The notes under the pieces are model-generated. The model was given only the letters and a program-made list of their open reading frames with translations, had not been told where the DNA came from and made no database searches. Shown in pieces: positions 1-7,940 of a DNA stretch of 64,000 nt. The stretch lies in assembly GCF_963678835.1 (NCBI RefSeq), contig NZ_OY787469.1, positions 930,001 to 994,000 of the forward strand, written 5' to 3'. The position numbers and the translations under genes were made by a program. How positions within the stretch are numbered: position 1 is the stretch's first letter; each line of letters begins with the position of its first letter. The stretch comes from an uncultured Desulfuromonas sp. Its GTDB lineage: Bacteria; Desulfobacterota; Desulfuromonadia; Desulfuromonadales; Desulfuromonadaceae.

Positions 1-1
1 A

Positions 2-604
2 GCAAAAGATCTATTAATCAAATCAGCCGCTCAAAAAAACAAGAGCGCTGAAAAGGCTCTAGTCGCTATCGGACTAGAGGATAATGCGGAAAAATTTTCC
101 AAAAAACGCATGAGCGATGTTTATGCTATAGCAAGTCTACTTGAGGAATTCAAAAAAATTACCGGACATTATCCATTTTATACTCAGAACGAACCTGTCC
201 AAGAAGGATACAAAAAAATTGGAACCCTTGTAACCATAGGCACTTCTACTGCCGAAGAACAATTATCTAAGGAACCAAATCCATTTCATATAAGTTCTAC
301 CAAAGCCTATTCAAGTCATTTGAAAAGAGAATTAGAACAGAAATTGGAAAGAAAAATAGAACTACCTACTGATCCACAAGAAGTCCCTATCTACGCTCCG
401 AACGCATATTATGTGTATTTTCCAGCTGAAGATGATGAATATCTAGTAATGGCTTTTTTATATAATCCTAATGCTTTTACATATGAACTGTTTAATGCTC
501 ATGCCAACGTGTACGTTATTGCATCGTCGCCTGTTATAAGCGAATATAGGTTCTGGAATAGCGCTGGGATAAAACCGCGCATATTCAAATATATAAAGCA
601 ATAA
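2..604 (+). CDS. Hypothetical protein, 5' end outside window
   Basis: The reading frame is open from base 2 with no stop upstream of the ATG at 110, so the gene probably starts before the window and the ATG at 110 is internal. About 200 residues are visible, hydrophilic and Lys/Glu-rich at the start, with an aromatic C-terminal half (residues such as YYVYFPAEDD) and no signal peptide or membrane segment in the visible part. It ends in TAA at 602-604, about 12 bases before a degenerate attC-like site, which is the layout of an integron gene cassette. I do not recognise the family. Confidence 0.6.
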   Translation, partial: AKDLLIKSAAQKNKSAEKALVAIGLEDNAEKFSKKRMSDVYAIASLLEEFKKITGHYPFYTQNEPVQEGYKKIGTLVTIGTSTAEEQLSKEPNPFHISSTKAYSSHLKRELEQKLERKIELPTDPQEVPIYAPNAYYVYFPAEDDEYLVMAFLYNPNAFTYELFNAHANVYVIASSPVISEYRFWNSAGIKPRIFKYIKQ

Positions 605-615
605 TAAAAATATTT

Positions 616-748
616 TAGCTAACAATCGCATCAAACGGACGGCAAGACCACGGCGGTCTATTGAAGTCTTGTGTTACGCACTAAAATCATAGGTAGCTTT
701 AAGTTAGTAGCTACGCATCCTTGCCGCCTCTTATGCAAACGCTAGGTT
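616..748 (+). repeat. attC-like site, degenerate
   Basis: The left side (GCTAACAATCGCATCAAACG, then GACGGCAAG) and the right side (CCTTGCCGCC, then TTATGCAAACGCTAGGTT) are the complementary arms typical of integron attC sites, with two small internal hairpins between them. The right core reads GCTAGGT where GTTRRRY is expected, so this site may be decayed. It lies just after the stop of the first gene. Confidence 0.55.
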
Positions 749-1242
749 TCAGAAATAAATACGAAAAGTAATCCCCCGGCTTTGCCGGGGGACCCTAATA
801 GTTTGACGGTTCCTGGATTATGCTCCACCCCGTCACCGGGTTTTGTGTTTTTGACTTTTGTGATTGCGTTAAAGCCCCTTTGAGGGGCTAGCAATCACTA
901 AAGCCCCCGGTTTGACCGGGGAATATTTACTAATTTCCCCGGCCTCAAGATCGGATATCGCCTCCTTGGTGCAGAGGAATACACTTTGCTTTGGCCCAAA
1001 GAAAAGGGCGGTACGTTTTCGGTTTTATAACCATGGGGTAGAGGCGGATGCGAAATTGCTGGCTGCCATTTCTGTGGCGGTATTCCGCGTGCTCCTCACC
1101 CCAAACGATAAGTGGACCGCTCCGCGCTCCACCCATCAATGGCGTTCGAGCCGACTTCGGTTCTCGGACCGTAAAATATAAACTCATTTTCCGGGCCAGC
1201 GAGCCTTGCGGCTCAACAGTCCGGCCCCTTCGGTGCAAACAA
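749..1242. other. Gene-poor stretch with a cluster of hairpins
   Basis: No convincing gene is seen. The left half (about 774-935) holds several strong inverted repeats: a CCCCCGGC/GCCGGGGG hairpin at 773-793, a long palindrome at about 860-898 (GTGATTGC arms enclosing AAGCCCC/GGGGCT arms), and a CCCCCGGTTTGACCGGGG hairpin near 904-922. The right half (950-1240) has overlapping open frames on both strands without start signals or recognisable domains. Confidence 0.5.
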
Positions 1243-1728
1243 ATGAAATTTGTAGCTGCCCTATTCATCCTTTTACTTGCGAGTTCAAGCTTTGCTTCTG
1301 AAAAAGCAATTGACTACGTACTCGTGAAAAAAGTTGAACGGACGATGCAATTACTTTCAGGAGGAAAAGTAATTAAAGAATATGACATTGCCCTCGGGGC
1401 TAATCCCGTTGGCCACAAACAACAAGAAGGTGACGAAAGAACACCCGAAGGTAAATACACTCTGGACTATAAAAAGGAAAACAGTTCATTTTTTAGAGCA
1501 ATTCATATTTCTTATCCGAACGAAAAAGACAAAGAAAGAGCTAAGGCGGCAAATGTCGACCCCGGCGGTCTAATCATGATCCATGGCCAAAAAAACGGTT
1601 TTGGTTGGTTGGCTTGGGTAAGCCAGTGGTTCAACTGGACTAACGGGTGCATTGCTGTGACTAATTCGGAAATGGCAGAAATCTGGGCGCTGGTCAAGGT
1701 TGGAACACCCATCGAAATTCAACCATAA
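1243..1728 (+). CDS. L,D-transpeptidase (YkuD domain) family protein
   Basis: The 161-residue product starts MKFVAALFILLLASSSFASE, a clear Sec signal peptide, so it should act in the periplasm on peptidoglycan. I chose the ATG at 1243 because the longer frame from 1048 adds 65 residues unlike any signal peptide. A YkuD-type domain follows: the repeated-lysine N-terminal strand, GDERTPEG near residue 68, a MIHGQ histidine motif, and the catalytic cysteine in WTNGCIAVTN, which replaces the common SHGC form. Proteins of this family form or remodel 3-3 crosslinks or attach lipoproteins to the wall. Its stop codon directly abuts a dispersed hairpin repeat. Confidence 0.85.
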   Translation: MKFVAALFILLLASSSFASEKAIDYVLVKKVERTMQLLSGGKVIKEYDIALGANPVGHKQQEGDERTPEGKYTLDYKKENSSFFRAIHISYPNEKDKERAKAANVDPGGLIMIHGQKNGFGWLAWVSQWFNWTNGCIAVTNSEMAEIWALVKVGTPIEIQP

Positions 1729-1881
1729 CAGGCTGTTGAAAAACAGCCTGTGGAGCCTATGGACAGGCGATCAAAATCAAGGACAGCTTTTCAAGTATCT
1801 GGTTTTGTAAGCAAGGCAGAAATCGAATTTTCGGCTTATGCCGTTGAAAAGGCCCTGGATGGGACTTTTTCAACATCCTGC
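1729..1881 (+). repeat. Three-hairpin repeat element, copy 1
   Basis: A full-length copy of the dispersed repeat. It opens with a hairpin (arms CAGGCTGTT and AACAGCCTG around a GAAA loop), continues with a second stem (here weakened) and a third GC-poor stem, and ends ACTTTTTCAACATCCTGC, which is inversely related to its start. The first base follows the TAA of the L,D-transpeptidase gene with no gap. Confidence 0.9.
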
Positions 1882-2010
1882 TAGCGGTAGGTGCTTTTAT
1901 CGTTTGAGCCATCAATGCGGCGGGTTTCTACAGTGCCGTAGTTTTCCAGACAGAACAGTTGGTCGATTGTTGACGATTCACTTATGTGTAAAATGAAGAA
2001 AACATAGCCA

Positions 2011-2700
2011 ATGGATAAAAAATTATTTCTTCTCCCCGGCCTCGATGGTACGGGAACGCTGTTTGATCCGTTGCTGCGAGAACTGCCGACAAAATGCGTT
2101 TTAGAAGTGATCAGTTATCCAACTGATCAACCGCAAACATTCGAACAGCATGTGGAGCATGTTGCAGAAAGATTGCCGAAACACACCCCGATTATCTTAC
2201 TCGCAGAATCATTTTCCGGCCCCGTTGCTATAGAGATCCTGTCGTCAGGTGAATTTCAGATTGAGCGGGTCATCTTTGTTGCGACCTTTGTCAAATCTCC
2301 TCAACCAACCATACTCGGCGTGGCGAAGCACTTGCCCCTTTCGTCATTGTTGCAACTGAATTTACCGAGTGTGCTGGTTCGGTACTATTGTTTTGGGAAA
2401 AAAGCGACAGAAACACAAATAGAATTATTCAAAAAAAACGTAGGAAAAGTTGCGCCAGAAGTCCTTGCACAGCGGCTCAAAATTCTCGCGACGGTCGATT
2501 TAACAAACAAACTCAAAGACATCAAAGTACCGTGCTGCTATATCCAGGCAAAAAACGACAAGCTGGTTTCATCTGGCGCTGTGACCGATTTTGAAAAAGG
2601 GATAAAAAAGCTAAGAGTCCATAGGATAAATGGCCCCCATCTTATCCTTCAGGCCGAACCGAAAGCGTGTGCTGAAGTTATTTGCCAAGAAGTAACATGA
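2011..2700 (+). CDS. Alpha/beta hydrolase
   Basis: The 229-residue protein has the alpha/beta hydrolase fold signature. It begins with the strand FLLPGLDGTG, an oxyanion-type motif; the nucleophile elbow is AESFSG (Ser near residue 73). A probable acid (QAKNDKLVS) and the catalytic histidine (NGPHLILQ) lie near the C-terminus. No signal peptide is present, so it is cytoplasmic. Substrate cannot be told from sequence; similar short hydrolases are common integron cassette passengers. It sits 130 bases after a hairpin repeat and 43 bases before a signal peptidase gene on the same strand. Confidence 0.85.
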   Translation: MDKKLFLLPGLDGTGTLFDPLLRELPTKCVLEVISYPTDQPQTFEQHVEHVAERLPKHTPIILLAESFSGPVAIEILSSGEFQIERVIFVATFVKSPQPTILGVAKHLPLSSLLQLNLPSVLVRYYCFGKKATETQIELFKKNVGKVAPEVLAQRLKILATVDLTNKLKDIKVPCCYIQAKNDKLVSSGAVTDFEKGIKKLRVHRINGPHLILQAEPKACAEVICQEVT

Positions 2701-2743
2701 CAACTGGATGGCGGTACGTCGATGGTGAAAAGGGAATCTATAA

Positions 2744-3586
2744 ATGAATAAACCAAGAAAATGGTGGCTAGCAGGGCTCCTGAGCCTTTTTGAGCCAGGC
2801 CTTGGCCAAATATATAATGGTCAGGGTAGAAAAGGGCTGATTGTTTTTTTGCTACAGTTTTTGCTGTTTCCTGCAATGATTCTTGGGCGGAACAGTGACA
2901 ACTTAAAGCATCTTTTGATCCTTCTTGTCATCGTTATTGCCTTCTACTACCTGTTTGTGGTGATTGATGCAATCAAAGTTGCTATAGGGTTCAGGGCAAA
3001 GTACTGCGTGAAAAAGTACAACAAAATCAGTGTCTACATACTTGTCGTTGTCTTGGCGGGCATTCTCAACACGACACTTTCCGCACACATCAAGAATAAC
3101 TACGTTCAAGCCTACAAAATTCCTGCCGCAAGCAATGAACCTGCATTGTTGGTCGGTGATCACATTCTTGTAGATCGCCATACGACTGCACGGACTCCTG
3201 CTTTAGGAGATCTTATCGTTTTTGAATTTCCCAAAGGCCCTAAAAGAGATTTTGTAAAGAGGGTTATCGGTATAGGAGGTGACACGATCGAGATACGAAA
3301 TAAAGCTGTATTTCGCAATGGGGAAAAAATGAATGAACCATACGTTGTTCATCGTGAATGCAAAACAATACCCGCAGAGACCAGCCCTCGCGATTTCTTT
3401 GGACCTATCAGAGTTCCTGAGGACAGTTATTTCGTCCTCGGTGACAACCGTGATCAGAGTTTCGATAGTCGGTTTTGGGGGGGCGTCGATAAAAAGAGAG
3501 TAAAAGGAACAGCAGAACGGATATATTGGTCTTGGAATGCTCAAAGTGCTTCTGTTCGTTGGAAGCGCATTGGCAAAAAAATATAG
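2744..3586 (+). CDS. lepB: Signal peptidase I with extra N-terminal membrane domain
   Basis: The C-terminal half (residues about 115-275) is a signal peptidase I: the serine region reads YKIPAASNEPALLVGD (Ser kept, the usual following Met is Asn), the catalytic lysine lies in DFVKRVIGIGGD, and box E is GDNRDQSFDSRFWG. Before it lie about 110 residues with three or four hydrophobic segments, including PGLGQIYNGQ, a motif of TM2/DUF5683-like membrane domains. The enzyme would cleave Sec and Tat signal peptides on the outer face of the inner membrane. A GGGA ribosome site precedes the ATG. It is probably a second, accessory copy of the housekeeping enzyme. Confidence 0.9.
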   Translation: MNKPRKWWLAGLLSLFEPGLGQIYNGQGRKGLIVFLLQFLLFPAMILGRNSDNLKHLLILLVIVIAFYYLFVVIDAIKVAIGFRAKYCVKKYNKISVYILVVVLAGILNTTLSAHIKNNYVQAYKIPAASNEPALLVGDHILVDRHTTARTPALGDLIVFEFPKGPKRDFVKRVIGIGGDTIEIRNKAVFRNGEKMNEPYVVHRECKTIPAETSPRDFFGPIRVPEDSYFVLGDNRDQSFDSRFWGGVDKKRVKGTAERIYWSWNAQSASVRWKRIGKKI

Positions 3587-3639
3587 GAAAACGCTCAATC
3601 CTAGAAGAGAATTGGCCTGTTGAGCCAGGAGCGGAAAGA

Positions 3640-4143
3640 GTGCCTTTCAATATTGAAAATGTGAAAAAAACAGAGCACCTGAAGTTGATAGAACTCTGGG
3701 AGTCATCCGTTCGAGCGACACATGATTTTTTGAAAGAGGAAGATCTCGTCGAACTTAAACCACTGATTCTTGAACAGCACTTTGATGCTGTCGATTTGAA
3801 GTGTGCCAAAACCGCTGAAGGTGAAATTGTCGGGTTTTGCGGTGTCCATGATCGCACGATTGAGATGCTGTTTATTTCACCGGACGCCCGTGGAAGTGGC
3901 GTAGGTGCCTTGTTGGTGGCGCATGCCATTCATTATCAGGGCGCATCTAAGGTTGATGTTAACGAACAGAATCTCCAAGCTCTAGGATTTTATCAACATA
4001 TCGGCTTTTCGGTCGTTGGTCGCTCGCCTCTTGATGGTCAAGGCAAACCTTATCCTTTGTTGCATATGGAGCAAGACAAAAAAGTGTTATTGGGCACAAT
4101 GTTGAAGTCAGGGAAACCGACAGAATCAGATCCTGAATTATAA
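3640..4143 (+). CDS. GNAT-family N-acetyltransferase
   Basis: The product is about 167 residues from a GTG at 3640, chosen because GGAGCGGAAA lies just upstream and translation from there starts right at the GNAT fold; the longer frame from 3526 overlaps the signal peptidase gene. The acetyl-CoA loop is seen in IEMLFISPDARGSGVGALL, and the C-terminal strand VDVNEQNLQALGFYQHIGF matches the YjaB/YhfO-type acetyltransferases that share WESSVRATHDFL near their N-terminus. Substrate unknown. Confidence 0.85.
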   Translation: MPFNIENVKKTEHLKLIELWESSVRATHDFLKEEDLVELKPLILEQHFDAVDLKCAKTAEGEIVGFCGVHDRTIEMLFISPDARGSGVGALLVAHAIHYQGASKVDVNEQNLQALGFYQHIGFSVVGRSPLDGQGKPYPLLHMEQDKKVLLGTMLKSGKPTESDPEL

Positions 4144-4269
4144 TATTCCTCTGAATCAATATTGTAACTCACGACCTGCCCTTCGTATTGACTCGAATCA
4201 GATGAGGGAATTTTTTTTGCCGAAAACTGCCGCTTGCCAAGGTAAGAAAAATCAGCTATCACATCGGGC

Positions 4270-4494
4270 ATGAAACCTTCCCCACAAGCATTGATTGATC
4301 TCTACGAAACTCGTATGCCCTACGGAAAATACGCCGGAGTCCGCCTAGTCGACCTGCCAGAACCCTATGTGGTGTGGATGGCCGGTGAAGGCTTCCCCGC
4401 CGGACGGCTGGGACGACAACTGGCTGAAGTGTACGAGATCAAAATCAATGGCCTTGAATACTTGTTTGATCCCTTTCGTGGCAATATTGCCTAA
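4270..4494 (+). CDS. DUF3820 family protein
   Basis: This small 74-residue protein carries the family signature MPYGKYAGVRLVDLPEPYVVW, followed by GFPAGRLGRQLAEVYEIK and NGLEYLFDP. DUF3820 proteins are widespread small cytoplasmic proteins; the family label 'quorum-sensing-regulated virulence factor' exists but the molecular role is not established. The TAA stop is followed with no gap by a hairpin repeat. A short acetyltransferase gene lies upstream on the same strand, with 126 bases between them. Confidence 0.85.
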   Translation: MKPSPQALIDLYETRMPYGKYAGVRLVDLPEPYVVWMAGEGFPAGRLGRQLAEVYEIKINGLEYLFDPFRGNIA

Positions 4495-4646
4495 CAGGCT
4501 GTTGAAAAACAGCCTACGGAGCCCATGGACGGGCGACCAAAACCAAGGATCGTTTTTCAAATCCTTGATTTTGTAAGAAGACGGAAATCGCATTTTCGGC
4601 GTGCGCCGTTGAAAAGCCCTTGGATGGGACTTTTTCAACCCCCTGC
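4495..4646 (+). repeat. Three-hairpin repeat element, copy 2
   Basis: Same architecture and orientation as copy 1. The first hairpin arms (CAGGCTGTT, AACAGCCT) begin at the base after the TAA of the DUF3820 gene. The right end reads TTTTTCAACCCCCTGC, slightly decayed from the usual CAACATCCTGC. Confidence 0.9.
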
Positions 4647-4775
4647 TAAATCCTGCCGCTGAGATGAAAACTGCGCTCCACCATGGTTCTGGTGAAGTTT
4701 GATGCTCAAATTTTGAATCCATCTGCTGTCGTTGGTCGAACGTGTCGTCAAAGACTCCCTTGCACAGCGAACTCT

Positions 4776-4976
4776 TTACTTTTTAAGCTGCTTCGGATAA
4801 AAGTTAATCATTAATTGCTCCTTAAATATCCATGCGTCTGGCATGTTCTGAATGAACACCACAACTGGATGTTTGAAAAGTTTGATCTGGTTCAAGGCGG
4901 TTTTCCATATTTGCCGTAAAATATCGCGATAGGTGGAAAATATTGAAAACTCAAAACATGGAAAATTGGTTTCCAT
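4776..4976 (-). CDS. Possible small hypothetical protein
   Basis: A 66-residue frame on the minus strand with an AAGGA ribosome-site-like sequence about 8 bases before its ATG. The sequence is AT-rich and gives a plausible mixed alpha/beta composition (KHPVVVFIQNMPDAW), but no family is recognised. It could be a cassette remnant in reverse orientation or a chance frame in AT-rich DNA. Confidence 0.25.
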   Translation of the reverse strand: METNFPCFEFSIFSTYRDILRQIWKTALNQIKLFKHPVVVFIQNMPDAWIFKEQLMINFYPKQLKK

Positions 4977-5054
4977 GTTTGTCCTTGACTATCCCAATAA
5001 GTGGAAAATAGTCCATTCTATAGGGTGTGATAGATGGAAAATTTTCCACCTATC
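4928..5054. repeat. Perfect 14-bp inverted repeat bounding 127 bp
   Basis: GATAGGTGGAAAAT at 4928-4941 is exactly repeated in inverted form as ATTTTCCACCTATC at 5041-5054. The right arm also forms a local near-palindrome with 5029-5040. The unit TGGAAAA occurs four times across the segment, at 4934, 4959, 5002 and 5035. A GTTATAT core-like sequence follows at 5061, so the segment might be an unusual attC or a regulatory site. Confidence 0.5.
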
Positions 5055-5081
5055 AATACTGTTATATGCCAAAGGCGAATC

Positions 5082-5345
5082 ATGGAATACGATGATAAAA
5101 TAAGAAGCAAAATGGGGTTGGTCGTTTGCCTTAGAGACATGGGTAATGGCAACAGTCGTATATTCATTGATGATGTGAAATCAGATCAACAAAAACTACC
5201 TATAAATTGGAAACATGATTACTTCTATACCTTTACGCCAGAATTTAATAATAAAGTTATTGATGAAATGCAATTATCTGATGATGATTTCCAAAAGATT
5301 GGGGAGGCAGTGGTTGCAAGGCTGCTTGCTTTAAATGCAGGGTAA
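5082..5345 (+). CDS. Hypothetical cassette protein
   Basis: The frame is open from an ATG at 5034, but I favour the ATG at 5082 (MEYDDKIRSKMG), giving 88 residues, because the first ATG lies inside a palindrome and before the GTTATAT core-like sequence at 5061. The protein is soluble with the repeated-looking tail IDEMQLSDDDFQKIGEAVVARLLALNAG. The family is not recognised. The gene ends 12 bases before a good attC site, so it is a typical one-gene cassette. A 3' copy of this gene occurs again at 7749. Confidence 0.6.
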   Translation: MEYDDKIRSKMGLVVCLRDMGNGNSRIFIDDVKSDQQKLPINWKHDYFYTFTPEFNNKVIDEMQLSDDDFQKIGEAVVARLLALNAG

Positions 5346-5357
5346 AGTGAAGTTTGC

Positions 5358-5415
5358 ATATAACAAGTCAGCCCAGTCCGACGCGCTAATGCGCGGCTGG
5401 CTTCATCCGTTATGT
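5358..5415 (+). repeat. attC recombination site
   Basis: Short attC of about 58 bp. The outer cores are ATATAAC (left) and GTTATGT (right); the inner arms AAGTCAGCC and GGCTGGCTT pair with one mismatch, and a GCGC/GCGC tip closes the stem. An almost identical site is at 7863. Confidence 0.85.
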
Positions 5416-5981
5416 TGGGAAGAAATTTGAAGAAAATCATCCTCATATTTATTGCTACGATATTTCTTATTAGCATTGGAGTTTATTTTTACTTTTCAGA
5501 CAAAGAATATGTATTCAGTTTCTCAGAAAGCCAAATCCGTGAAAAACTTGCCACCAAACTTCCTCTTAATAAAAAATATCTCTTATTTTTCGAGGTTAGA
5601 CTCGACAATCCTCGGGTTTCACTTACAAACGGGTCCAACAGAGTTGCAGCAGGTCTAGATGTTATTCTAAATATTTGGATTGATAAGAACCCCAAACCTT
5701 TAGGTGGTTCAATAGACGCAACTGGTGGAATTAAGTATGTTAAAGATAATGGTGAATTATTTTTAACAGAACCAGTGATTGAGCATCTTTCTATGCAAGG
5801 AATTCCAGATAAATATACAAAGAAAGTAAATCTGGTTTTGACTAAAGCTCTATCTGAATACTATGATTCACACCCGATATATGTATTGAAACCGACAGAT
5901 GTTAAAAAAGCGGCAGCTCGTCTTGTATTAAAAAATGTAATAATTAAAGATCAAAATCTTGTTGTAGTATTAGGCATATAA
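5412..5981 (+). CDS. DUF1439 (YceB-like) membrane-anchored protein
   Basis: The 189-residue product has an N-terminal hydrophobic anchor (residues about 8-27) and then a periplasmic domain resembling the YceB/DUF1439 family: a short 'SESQIREKLATKLP' start, a central strand-rich region, and the family-like end YVLKPTDVKKAAARLVLKNVIIKDQNLVVVLGI. Unlike YceB there is no lipobox cysteine. The ATG at 5412 overlaps the right core of the upstream attC; the TTG at 5427 after GGGAAGAAA is an alternative start. It is the second clear gene cassette. Confidence 0.75.
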   Translation: MLGRNLKKIILIFIATIFLISIGVYFYFSDKEYVFSFSESQIREKLATKLPLNKKYLLFFEVRLDNPRVSLTNGSNRVAAGLDVILNIWIDKNPKPLGGSIDATGGIKYVKDNGELFLTEPVIEHLSMQGIPDKYTKKVNLVLTKALSEYYDSHPIYVLKPTDVKKAAARLVLKNVIIKDQNLVVVLGI

Positions 5982-5991
5982 ATAAGGCAAT

Positions 5992-6046
5992 TAGTCAACA
6001 AACAGGATTTTGCAAGCACGCGAAATCAGTGATTTCAACGTTATAA
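5992..6046 (+). repeat. Possible attC site
   Basis: Between two cassette-type genes, AGTCAAC on the left and AACGTTATAAG on the right resemble attC cores, with GATTT/AAATC pairing and a GAAATCAGTGATTTC hairpin between them. The stem is less regular than in the other sites. Confidence 0.4.
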
Positions 6047-6064
6047 GTAAAAGGGATTGTCGAT

Positions 6065-6439
6065 GTGAATTGTTTTTCTCATAACAATGAGCCAGCTGTT
6101 GGAATATGTAAGGCTTGTCAAAAAGCTGTTTGTGCTAGTTGCGCAATTGACACGGGACGAGGATTGGCGTGCTCGACTGAGTGTGAAAATGAAGTAAAAG
6201 AACTGAACATGATAGTAGATAAAAGCAAACGAATTTACAGTATAGGAACATCGTCTAAGATTCCTCCTACAGGAGTTCTTATGTTCTTGTTCTTCGGCGC
6301 TATATTCACTTCTGTTGGTGTGTATCAATATATTGAAAGAGACTGGTTTGATTTCGTGTCAATCGCAATGGGCCTGGGTTTCATTGCATTTTCAGCATTC
6401 ACATATATTCGCAATAGAAACCTTAACTTAAATTGTTAG
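6065..6439 (+). CDS. B-box-type zinc-binding membrane protein
   Basis: A 124-residue protein beginning at a GTG preceded by AAAAGGGA. The N-terminal 45 residues hold a cysteine/histidine pattern (CFSHNNEPAVGICKACQKAVCASCA, then CSTEC) like a B-box zinc finger; two hydrophobic segments follow at about 70-90 and 95-112. The layout is cytoplasmic zinc domain plus two-pass membrane anchor. The family is frequent as a hypothetical protein, with no defined role. The gene ends 7 bases before an ISL3 element, which may have removed its attC. Confidence 0.7.
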   Translation: MNCFSHNNEPAVGICKACQKAVCASCAIDTGRGLACSTECENEVKELNMIVDKSKRIYSIGTSSKIPPTGVLMFLFFGAIFTSVGVYQYIERDWFDFVSIAMGLGFIAFSAFTYIRNRNLNLNC

Positions 6440-6446
6440 TTCTTTT

Positions 6447-7748
6447 GGCTCGTCAGCAAAATCTGTGGAAATACATCGGTTCAGGCAACTTGCCAAGTTC
6501 ATGATATAGCGCGATTTGCAGGCATTTGAGCGTTCTGAAACCATAGGCTTTTCTCATAGTGAGTTTTACCTTCAGGTTCATGCCCTCAACCGCACCGCTT
6601 GATATTTCGCCTTTAGCCCTGAACCAGTTGAGGATCAGCGGCTTGTGCCTGCGTAACATTCTTGCGACCTTCTTCATCGGCTCAAGATCGGTTTGCAATG
6701 TTCGGGTCACCCAGTTTTCGAGGAACTTTTCAGCGAAGTCGAATCGCTGGTATTCCCAGAATCGCTGAAAATCCTCGCGCAGCAGGTAGCCTTTGATCGA
6801 CGCCAGGTTCAGTTTGAGCAACTCTCCCAAACTGGAGGTCTGCTTCTCCGAGAGATTCTCGGGCCGTTTCAGCAGCAGCCAGCGTTTATGTTCGAGAACA
6901 TTCTGCTGACCATCAGCCTTGAACTGCTTGACCTCGCTGCGCTAGATCTCGTCAATCGCCTCGTTGAACTTCCGCATGATATGGAAGCGATCGAGGACGT
7001 TCAGCGCCTGCGGAGCCTTCTTGGCGATAACCTTGAGGTACGCGGCCCACATGTCGCTGCAAACGAACTGGAGTTTGGCGCTTCGTTCCGGGCCGAACTC
7101 CTTGAAAAATCGCAGCAGCGTCTTGGCTTTGCGCTCAGGACCACTCCAGAGTAAGCGCCTGGCCCCGGCATTGACCTGATAGACCAACGTCAGGTACTTG
7201 TGCCCTTTGAAAACGGCAACCTCGTCAACACCGATCTCGGTAACGCCTTCAAGGCTTCTGTGGGCGAGACCGTAATCGACGACGAACTTGACGGCCCGGA
7301 AGACCGTGTCCCAACTGGTTTCAAAAACCCGGGCGGTCTCTTGCCAGGAACGCCGTTTCGCCCAACGAGCCAGAAAAACTTGGTAAGCAATGGTCGTTCG
7401 CTCTTTCCCGTAGGCCCAAGGCAGCGCCTCGACCTTGACACCATGCTCCGGGCAGTTAACCCGGCGCGGCGCATAGCGAAAAAAGGCTTTGAATGTCCAG
7501 ATCGGCAGATACTCGAACAACCGTACCGGCTGCCGGTCATAAACCGCGCATCGTTTCAGACACTCAGGGCAAATCGGCCGCCTGTTGCGGCGCGGTTCAA
7601 TGTCAATGACCAGGGCTTCCGTACCGCCAACCAGCATGACGCAGACGGTGGGGTATTGGATGTTTCTCGCAAATCCATCCTAATCCCTCAGGGGGAAACA
7701 ATGCTCTATTTTTTACCGCCGCCTACCCACAGATTCTGCGGAGGAGGC
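6447..7748 (-). mobile_element. ISL3-family insertion sequence
   Basis: About 1.3 kb. The ends carry related inverted repeats: the left reads GGCTCGTCAGCAAAATCTGTGG and the right, inverted, reads GCCTCCTCCGCAGAATCTGTGG. One transposase frame fills it. No direct repeat is seen at the flanks, and the right flank is the 3' part of a cassette found complete at 5082, so the outer DNA has been rearranged. Confidence 0.85.
6453..7637 (-). pseudogene. ISL3-family transposase with internal amber stop
   Basis: The first 231 codons hold the N-terminal zinc-finger-like region (CPECLKRC, then CPEH), a helix-turn-helix region and the first DDE acidic residues (GVDEVAVFKGHKY, SDMWAAYLKV). A TAG at 6942-6944 interrupts the frame; the same frame then continues to the end at 6453 with the C-terminal part (NWFRAKGEISSGAVEGMNLKVKLTMRKAYGFRT), which carries the final Glu. 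No frameshift is needed, so a single base change probably killed it. Joined length, near 394 residues, is normal for ISL3. Confidence 0.9.
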
Positions 7749-7862
7749 TTAATAATAAAGTTATTGATGAAATGCAATTATCTGATGATGATTTCCAAAA
7801 GATTGGGGAGGCAGTGGTTGCAAGGCTGCTTGCTTTAAATGGCAGGGTAAAGTGAAGTTTGC
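7749..7862 (+). pseudogene. 3' fragment of duplicated cassette gene
   Basis: The sequence from 7749 repeats 5245-5357 (the end of the hypothetical cassette gene at 5082) almost base for base, with one extra G near 7842 that shifts the end of the frame. The 5' part of the gene is replaced by the ISL3 element. The match continues through the attC that follows. Confidence 0.85.
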
Positions 7863-7920
7863 ATATAACAAGTCAGCCCAGTCCGACGCGCTAACGCGCG
7901 GCTGGCTTCATCCGTTAGGT
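7863..7920 (+). repeat. attC recombination site
   Basis: Near-identical to the site at 5358 (one base differs in the tip, and the right core here is GTTAGGT rather than GTTATGT). Cores are ATATAAC and GTTAGGT. It precedes the DUF2569 cassette by about 20 bases. Confidence 0.9.
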
Positions 7921-7940
7921 TGCAAAAAAGGAGGGGGCAA

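Noticed and set aside
4934..5042. Iteron-like TGGAAAA repeats as a plasmid origin
   Set aside because: Spacing is irregular (25, 43, 33 bases), there is no Rep gene, and the stretch is AT-rich so that such repeats arise easily.
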